NCBI GenBank assembly: GCA_023424865.1
Contig: JAFADM010000400.1
Span: forward strand, 1-6,388
DNA length: 6,388 nucleotides
Source of the DNA: Bacillota bacterium
Lineage (GTDB): Bacteria > Bacillota_A > Clostridia > DSM-8532
Direction of reading: 5' to 3'
Shown here: piece by piece, positions 1-4,505 of the stretch
How the letters are laid out: each line of letters begins with the position of its first letter
Position numbering within the stretch: the first letter of the stretch is position 1
Program-made: the position numbers and the translations under genes
The notes under the pieces: model-generated
Seen by the model: the letters and a program-made list of their open reading frames with translations, nothing else
Databases searched by the model: none
What the model was told of the DNA's origin: nothing

Positions 1-627
1 ACTTTCGTCAATTCCCAATATGGCGGCCATGTAAACAATAGCACCATAGCCAAGGCTTTTCCATACCTGAACCATCACTATGATAACAGGCCAAACCTGG
101 GGGTTTTGGTAGAAATCAAATTTTTCATAGCCCATGGAGGTGAGAAAATTATTTACTGCGCCGAATCTATAGTTGAACAGATTATAGACAATAACTCCGA
201 TAATGACCATTGAAACAAAATGGGGTGCCAGCATCAGCGTTTGAGATACCTTTACAAATACTCTTTTTGTAATTTCCTTTAAAACCACAGCCACCGTCAT
301 CTGGGTAACAACCCCCATTAAAATAAAAACCAGATTATAGGCTATGGTATTAAAGGATAATTTCCAAATAATTGAATCCAGTCCTCCATGAAACAAAAAT
401 TCGAAGTTTTTAAATCCCACGAAAGGGCTCGCCAAGCCCTTCATAAAGTCATAATTGACAAAGGCCAGGTATAGCCCCGGCATGGGCAGATAGGCAAAAA
501 GAATAAAGAACACAAACATTGGTGCCATCATAAAGTAATACGTTTTATGCTGCCTGAAATCACTGAAATACTTTTTCTTCTTTTTCTGTGACAGCGGTGC
601 TGTTTTTTGCGAAGCTAATTCAATCAT
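1..627 (-). CDS. LplB/YteP-type sugar ABC transporter permease (partial, C-terminus outside the window)
   Basis: Membrane-spanning permease of an ABC importer, probably for an oligosaccharide. The reading frame is open from an ATG at 627 to the left edge, giving 209 codons of a protein that is usually about 300 residues. The N-terminus is a Lys-rich cytosolic leader (KKKKK at residues 15-19). Hydrophobic segments follow at about 30-50, 93-115, 130-150 and 178-196. The family pattern of COG4209 (LplB) permeases is visible: a first helix ending in LPMPG, then VGFKNF (70-75), an NT-containing second helix, the segment LMLAPHFVSMVII (131-143), and AAILGID (201-207). The last of these marks the start of the EAA loop that contacts the ATPase, so the window cuts inside that loop. 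The start is supported by AGGTGG seven bases upstream. A second permease and a solute-binding lipoprotein usually follow in such operons and would lie off the left edge. The substrate cannot be read from this fragment. Confidence 0.93.
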   Translation of the reverse strand, partial: MIELASQKTAPLSQKKKKKYFSDFRQHKTYYFMMAPMFVFFILFAYLPMPGLYLAFVNYDFMKGLASPFVGFKNFEFLFHGGLDSIIWKLSFNTIAYNLVFILMGVVTQMTVAVVLKEITKRVFVKVSQTLMLAPHFVSMVIIGVIVYNLFNYRFGAVNNFLTSMGYEKFDFYQNPQVWPVIIVMVQVWKSLGYGAIVYMAAILGIDES

Positions 628-634
628 ATTGAAG

Positions 635-640
635 CCACCT
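635..640 (-). promoter_or_regulatory. Ribosome binding site of the permease gene
   Basis: On the minus strand this reads AGGTGG, seven bases before the ATG at 627. It decides that ATG as the start and excludes the later in-frame Met codons, which lie inside the first hydrophobic segment. Confidence 0.75.
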
Positions 641-687
641 GTTAACCTTTTTTGTTATGAAATGCGTTTAAGCCTTATCGCAAATTA

Positions 688-716
688 ATCATAGCAATTT
701 TCATTTTTTAAAAACA
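688..716 (-). promoter_or_regulatory. Candidate extended -10 promoter for the permease gene
   Basis: Reading the minus strand, TATGAT (688-693) is preceded by TGC, which makes an extended -10 element (TGnTATGAT). A weak -35, TGTTTT at 711-716, lies 17 bases further upstream. Transcription would start near 680 and leave a leader of about 50 bases before the ATG at 627. Such short matches arise by chance in AT-rich DNA, so this is a prediction only. Confidence 0.35.
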
Positions 717-858
717 CAATACTTTTCTTAGAAAAAGAGTAATTTTATTAGATGCTGCTTTTTTCAGCTTATATTGGCCTATGCCGCTTATATAAAAGAA
801 AGCAACAGACTTAAGGTGCCTATAAAGAGAAATCACTCCCTCAAAAACAAGAAATTAG

Positions 859-867
859 TGATATGAT
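859..867 (+). promoter_or_regulatory. Candidate extended -10 promoter for the lipoprotein gene
   Basis: TGATATGAT at 859-867 is an extended -10 motif with the same TATGAT hexamer as the opposing candidate. No good -35 is seen 16-18 bases upstream, which extended -10 promoters can tolerate. Transcription would start near 874, about 50 bases before the ATG at 926. This is a prediction only. Confidence 0.33.
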
Positions 868-925
868 TAAGATATACTTCAAGATAAGTATTAGAAATTC
901 ACATTACTAAAAAGGAGCGATTTTA

Positions 926-1714
926 ATGAAATCACGAATGATACGGGTACTTCTTGTATTTATGTTAAGTACCTCACTGACTGCATGCACAGGCAGTACG
1001 TCTAGTTCAAACCCCAATAATACCGGCAATGACGGCGGCGGCCAAACCGAGACCGCCAGTCCAACAAGCTCTCCCTCTCAATCTCCGTCTCCCTCCCCTT
1101 CTCCGGACTCCACAGTTGAGCCGACAGAAACGAGTACGCCGGCTGCTATCCCTCCGGAGCTGGCGGCCTATAAAGCAGTATTGCTAAACGATGCTGAATT
1201 TTTCAGTGTCGATAACAATAAAAGCTTAGCCCTGAATGATTTTTTGATTAACAAAGAGCTGTATGCCACTGTATTCAAGGCAACACGCTTTACGGTGCTG
1301 GACATGGATGGTGACCAGGTGCCTGAAATTGTTCTTGAATTAAGCGTTAATGATTATCCGGAGTTTTATGAAATCCTGCATTATGCAGATAATACTGTTT
1401 ATGGCTACAACATTGTGTACAGAGGCCTGGAGGCGCTTAAAGCAGACGGGACGTATCTTTATTCAAACGGCGCGGCAGATACTGGCTATGGAAGACTGAA
1501 ATTCCAGTCAACTGCCTTGGAAACCGAGATATTGGGATATACCCAATCCAATCAGAGCAACGATACCATAACCCTTTCCTACTTTATTGACAATAAACCT
1601 GTTACAAAAGAACAATATGACTCGTTCATTAAAGAACAGGATGAAAAAGCAGAGCCTGTCTGGCACGAGTTCACTCAAACTAATGTTGAAGCAGAGCTTT
1701 CTGCAAATCCTTAA
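926..1714 (+). CDS. Lipoprotein of unknown function with Ser/Pro/Thr linker and acidic DxDxDxxxE motif
   Basis: Secreted protein of 262 residues, anchored by lipid to the outer face of the membrane. The signal peptide has a basic start (KSRMIR), a hydrophobic core, and a lipobox LTAC at residues 18-21, with Cys21 as the lipidation site. Residues 22-75 are a low-complexity Ser/Pro/Thr/Gly linker containing (SP)n repeats, typical of a spacer through the cell wall. Residues 76-262 form a globular domain without a domain I can name. It contains LDMDGDQVPEIVLEL (125-139), whose D126, D128, D130 and E134 resemble the calcium-binding loops of EF-hand, dockerin and FG-GAP proteins. It is rich in Tyr and acidic residues and has no catalytic motif I recognise. 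AAAGGAG eight bases before the ATG supports the start. It is a single-gene unit, divergent from the permease and convergent with the GH95 gene, closed by its own terminator. The lipoprotein call is firm; the function is unknown. Confidence 0.9.
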   Translation: MKSRMIRVLLVFMLSTSLTACTGSTSSSNPNNTGNDGGGQTETASPTSSPSQSPSPSPSPDSTVEPTETSTPAAIPPELAAYKAVLLNDAEFFSVDNNKSLALNDFLINKELYATVFKATRFTVLDMDGDQVPEIVLELSVNDYPEFYEILHYADNTVYGYNIVYRGLEALKADGTYLYSNGAADTGYGRLKFQSTALETEILGYTQSNQSNDTITLSYFIDNKPVTKEQYDSFIKEQDEKAEPVWHEFTQTNVEAELSANP

Positions 1715-1730
1715 CGAATTTTAAAACACT

Positions 1731-1775
1731 AAAAAAGAATGGATGTCATTTGCGGCTTCCATTCTTTTTTGTTTT
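1731..1775. terminator. Rho-independent terminator, probably bidirectional
   Basis: A perfect 13-bp inverted repeat, AAAAAAGAATGGA (1731-1743) and its complement (1758-1770), flanks a 14-base loop. T-rich tracts lie on both sides: TTTTTTGTTTT when read on the plus strand, and TTTTTTAGTGTTTT when read on the minus strand. It begins 16 bases after the lipoprotein stop codon. It can also stop transcription arriving from the convergent GH95 gene, whose stop codon is at 1854. That makes it the shared end of two converging units. Confidence 0.88.
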
Positions 1776-1776
1776 A

Positions 1777-1834
1777 TAGCCATTTGCGTAAGCAAACCTG
1801 GCTAATAGTCAGGAGGTTCGATACCCCCGGGCTA
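1777..1834 (+). other. Compact tRNA-like folded element (possible tRNA relic or structured RNA)
   Basis: Four pairings fold this 58-base stretch like a shrunken cloverleaf on the plus strand. An outer stem pairs TAGCC (1777-1781) with GGCTA (1830-1834). A hairpin TTTGC-GTAA-GCAAA (1783-1796) has a GNRA-type loop. Directly after it, a 17-base arm (1797-1813) has five stem pairs and a seven-base loop CTAATAG, with T and A where tRNA positions 33 and 37 would be. Next comes GTTCGATAC (1816-1824), which fits the conserved T-loop pattern GTTCRANNC. It is not a normal tRNA: it is about 15 bases short, the T-stem overlaps the anticodon-like stem, and the outer stem is only 5 bp. The G-U pair in the second arm and the T-loop motif favour the plus strand. 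It may be a degenerate tRNA, a tRNA-mimicking element, or coincidence. Confidence 0.35.
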
Positions 1835-1853
1835 CTGTTTATAAGGATATTTT

Positions 1854-4289
1854 TTAAATACTCTTTATAACAAGACCGCTCTGTGACTTCAACTCAATTA
1901 GTACCGCTTCTTTTCCTGATACCCGTATTTTTTGACCTGTACCTGTAAAATAAAGCTCGTACTCCTCTCCCATATCCGGAAGCAGGAGCGACAGCCGTGT
2001 TTCCCGGGCTGCCCGCATTTCCCCCTCAAAAGCCTTTCTCGCTTTATCCCATGAAAAGCTTATTTCACCGGTACAGTAACGAAGGCCTGAAACAGATCCT
2101 CTATTAAACTGTTCCGGGCATGCGGGAAGAAGCTTAATCAAATCCTTTGAAACAAAAAGCAGCATCTCCTGGAGCGCATTTACAATTCCCATATTGGCAT
2201 CCAGCTGCATTGGGGCGGTGTTTCCGTCGCCTAAATTCATGGTCAACCCCATTCGCCGCCAATCGTTGTGCAGTGTCATGAAGTTTTTTAAAAGACATCC
2301 CTTTATAAGGTTTTTAAGGCAGTCCAGCGCTTTGTCGCCCTTTTCAAACCTTGCATAAATACTCGCCATATGAGAAAAGGACCAGCCCGTCTGACTGCCT
2401 AAAATCCTTTTATTTACCGCCTCCTCGAACGCTTTCAGCATCGCCTCGTCATCCCTGCCCACTATGTATTCCGTACCTGGAAACACCGGGTAAATGTGTG
2501 AGATATGCCTGTGATTGTATCGGTCCAGAAATTCTTTTGACTGCCACTCTCTAATGGCTCCCTCCTCATTGGTTTTATAAGGGGGGAAACAGCGGAGAAT
2601 TTCCTCCCATTTTTGGGTTTTGTCCTTATAAATCCCTAACCGCTCCGACACATCCAGCATATTGGTGATTAATTCCTTTATAATGGCTAAATCCATAGTG
2701 GCATTAACCGCAGTAGGACACACATGGGGCACCCTTTCATGAGCCGGTTGGGTAAAGAAGTTCCCCGGACTGTTTTCAGGTGAAACAGACGGGTAAATTT
2801 TATAATAGCCATTGGAATCCAGAACCAGATAGGCTTCATAGAAGGCCAGCGCATTTTCCATAAAAGGCAGAATCTTTTCCTCCAGCAGTTTTTGGTCCCC
2901 AGTGTACAAATAATACTGGTAAAAATGCTGGCACAGCCAGCCTGCCGCGCCTATCCAGTTCATTATAACCGGCACAATTTGATTGGGCATTCCCATTCCC
3001 GGGGAACTGCCCGCAGGAACATAGATGCCGGGAAGTCCGAACAGCTTTCGGGCATTCTCCTTAAAGTCCTCCAAAAGCTCGAAATAGTATTCAATAACAG
3101 GCTTTACCGTATACGACAGTCCCCCAACTAAGGTGTGCCAGTACATCATCTGCAAGTTTTCGTTGGCCATGTTATGGCTCCACATCAGGTTGTACCGGCC
3201 GCCCCACAAGCCGTATAAGGGAAAGGGCAAGTTTCTTGTACCGCTTATCATTAAGTAGCGCCCAAACCGCCAAAGTCTTTCAAAAAGCTCGTTTGGGAAT
3301 TCTTCCTTATAAACGTTTAAAAGGATTTCCTCGTTATAATACTCTTTCGTTCCATTATGCCCGGTATCTGTCTCATTAACGCTGCCGCCATCTTCGCCCC
3401 TGCCATCCAGTTGGATATCGCAGGAACGATAGAGCCTCCCATGCTCCGCTGCATGAGCTTCCATTAAGGCTTCGTAGGTTTTATTCAGGCTCTTAAGCTT
3501 ATGGGTCAGCCGTTCAAAGGCCTCTTTCCTTTGCTCCTTAATAAAAAAATCCGCCAAAAGGGTCAGGTCGGAAGCATTATGTATACAAAGTACACGTTCC
3601 TCTTCAATGCTCATTCCTCCGTCGGTAATAACACGGACAACCCCACCGAAATCCGTTCCGTCATCGTTTGTGGCGGCATAATAAAGGCAATCTCCCTTTA
3701 TAAAAGTCTCCAGAGTGCCCTGACACTCCCCCCTCATCCTTTGGGTATCGGGGGCAAAGGTTTCGTGGAGCTGTAAAAACAGCTTCAAGGAAAAAGGGCA
3801 TGTTCCATCCATCCTTGCAACAAGCACATCCTCTGTTCTGGAAACAAAGGTACGCCGTTTAAAGCTTTCTTTCTCCTCATTCCAGCTAACAGTTATCTCC
3901 CCTGATTCCATAGCCAGAGTCCTTTTGTAATGACTAAAGGAGACGGCGGGATCTCTTTGAATTTTGATATCGCACAAGGGACAGGGGGTGTAAAGTTTCC
4001 CCTCATAGCCTTTATCCTTCAGCCTGTTGGACGATAACCCATTGGCCTCCGTGTACCGGCCTTCATCCATGAGCCTTCGGGTTTCCTGCAAAGAAGCGCT
4101 GATATCGGGCAGGGGTGTTTTTTTGCCCCAGTGACGCAGGCCGCAGTGGTTAATCATCAGGGTTTCATCGGCGATATTGCCATAGACCATAGCGCCGATT
4201 ATACCATTGCCGCAGGGGAGCCCTTCCCGCCACATATCTCCATGCCAGGACGCAGGTGTCATAAGGGATAGCGTATGCCTGGAATTCAT
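1854..4289 (-). CDS. Glycoside hydrolase family 95-type enzyme (alpha-L-fucosidase or alpha-L-galactosidase), cytosolic
   Basis: Predicted inverting exo-glycosidase that removes a terminal alpha-L-fucose or alpha-L-galactose. The 811 residues match the family length and layout. The N-terminal beta-sandwich domain (about 10-270) opens with PASWHGDMWREGLPCGNGIIGAMVYG, the GH95 signature, and is followed by a linker and an (alpha/alpha)6 barrel (about 320-720), then a small C-terminal beta domain. All positions equivalent to the known catalytic set are present: the N-x-N pair N376/N378 in ANENLQMMYW, the general acid candidate E505 in SPEN, and D697 in PMQLDANMG. HRHISHIYPVFPG (593-605) and TGWSFSH (634-640) are also typical. 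There is no signal peptide, so it should act on imported oligosaccharides in the cytosol. An ideal AAGGAGG seven bases before the ATG fixes the start. It follows the GH65-like gene after a 213-base repeat-filled spacer, probably in one operon. The family call is strong; the exact sugar is undecided. Confidence 0.9.
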   Translation of the reverse strand: MNSRHTLSLMTPASWHGDMWREGLPCGNGIIGAMVYGNIADETLMINHCGLRHWGKKTPLPDISASLQETRRLMDEGRYTEANGLSSNRLKDKGYEGKLYTPCPLCDIKIQRDPAVSFSHYKRTLAMESGEITVSWNEEKESFKRRTFVSRTEDVLVARMDGTCPFSLKLFLQLHETFAPDTQRMRGECQGTLETFIKGDCLYYAATNDDGTDFGGVVRVITDGGMSIEEERVLCIHNASDLTLLADFFIKEQRKEAFERLTHKLKSLNKTYEALMEAHAAEHGRLYRSCDIQLDGRGEDGGSVNETDTGHNGTKEYYNEEILLNVYKEEFPNELFERLWRFGRYLMISGTRNLPFPLYGLWGGRYNLMWSHNMANENLQMMYWHTLVGGLSYTVKPVIEYYFELLEDFKENARKLFGLPGIYVPAGSSPGMGMPNQIVPVIMNWIGAAGWLCQHFYQYYLYTGDQKLLEEKILPFMENALAFYEAYLVLDSNGYYKIYPSVSPENSPGNFFTQPAHERVPHVCPTAVNATMDLAIIKELITNMLDVSERLGIYKDKTQKWEEILRCFPPYKTNEEGAIREWQSKEFLDRYNHRHISHIYPVFPGTEYIVGRDDEAMLKAFEEAVNKRILGSQTGWSFSHMASIYARFEKGDKALDCLKNLIKGCLLKNFMTLHNDWRRMGLTMNLGDGNTAPMQLDANMGIVNALQEMLLFVSKDLIKLLPACPEQFNRGSVSGLRYCTGEISFSWDKARKAFEGEMRAARETRLSLLLPDMGEEYELYFTGTGQKIRVSGKEAVLIELKSQSGLVIKSI

Positions 4290-4296
4290 AGTCTTT

Positions 4297-4303
4297 CCTC
4301 CTT
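4297..4303 (-). promoter_or_regulatory. Strong ribosome binding site of the GH95 gene
   Basis: On the minus strand this reads AAGGAGG, a full match to the anti-Shine-Dalgarno sequence, seven bases before the ATG at 4289. It lies just beyond the last recognisable repeat unit. Translation of the GH95 gene can therefore start independently of the distant upstream cistron. Confidence 0.85.
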
Positions 4304-4310
4304 GTAACGA

Positions 4311-4505
4311 TGTTTCGGAATTACTGTCTGCTGCTAGCTTCCGATGTTAATTTTCCTTGTTACCGTTCACTGTTAGTTTCCATTGGTACTGTCCACTGTT
4401 AGTTTCCATTGTTACTGTCCACTGAAGCCGTCCACTATTACTGTCCACTGTTACTGTTCACTGTTACTGTCCACTGTTGCTGTCCACTATTAATATCCAC
4501 TGTTA
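4311..4505. repeat. 13-bp tandem repeat array, about 15 units, consensus CTGTCCACTGTTA (plus strand)
   Basis: The stretch divides into 15 consecutive 13-base units with no insertions or deletions. Units starting at 4389 and 4441 match the consensus CTGTCCACTGTTA exactly. Those at 4454, 4467 and 4480 differ at one position, and those at 4363, 4428 and 4493 at two. The units at 4337 and 4350 keep about 8 of 13 positions. The first (4311) is marginal and keeps mainly the final TTA. Units at 4376 and 4402 share a variant GTTTCCATTG(G/T)TA and alternate with consensus-like units, making a 26-base higher-order repeat over 4363-4414. The final TTA (4503-4505) is the stop codon of the upstream minus-strand gene. 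The array fills nearly the whole gap between two genes likely to share a transcript. The minus-strand RNA unit UAACAGUGGACAG is not self-complementary, so no strong hairpin is expected. No spacers are present, so it is not a CRISPR. Confidence 0.95.

Larger units (their letters stand above)
628..925. other. Divergent intergenic region between permease and lipoprotein genes
   Basis: AT-rich non-coding stretch of 298 bases from which both flanking genes are transcribed outward. It holds a ribosome binding site and a candidate extended -10 promoter for each gene (listed separately). Between the two promoters is a short inverted repeat at 723-735, TTTTCT and AGAAAA around one central base, which could be a small operator. 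I see no RNA gene, riboswitch or convincing protein-coding frame here. Confidence 0.6.

Noticed and set aside
658..671. Catabolite-repression (cre) site in the permease leader
   Set aside because: TGAAATGCGTTTAA resembles a cre site, but the central CG is out of register by one base on either strand and the right half lacks the conserved CA.
1079..1118. DNA-level microsatellite in the lipoprotein linker
   Set aside because: The Ser-Pro run is encoded by varied codons and differs unit to unit, so it looks like selected protein composition rather than a slippage repeat.
1777..1834. Functional tRNA gene
   Set aside because: It is too short, the T-stem overlaps the anticodon-like stem, the outer stem has only five pairs, and the loop would give an AAT anticodon, which is very unusual for bacterial isoleucine tRNA.
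4311..4505. CRISPR array
   Set aside because: The units are 13 bases, contiguous and without unique spacers, and no cas gene is visible.
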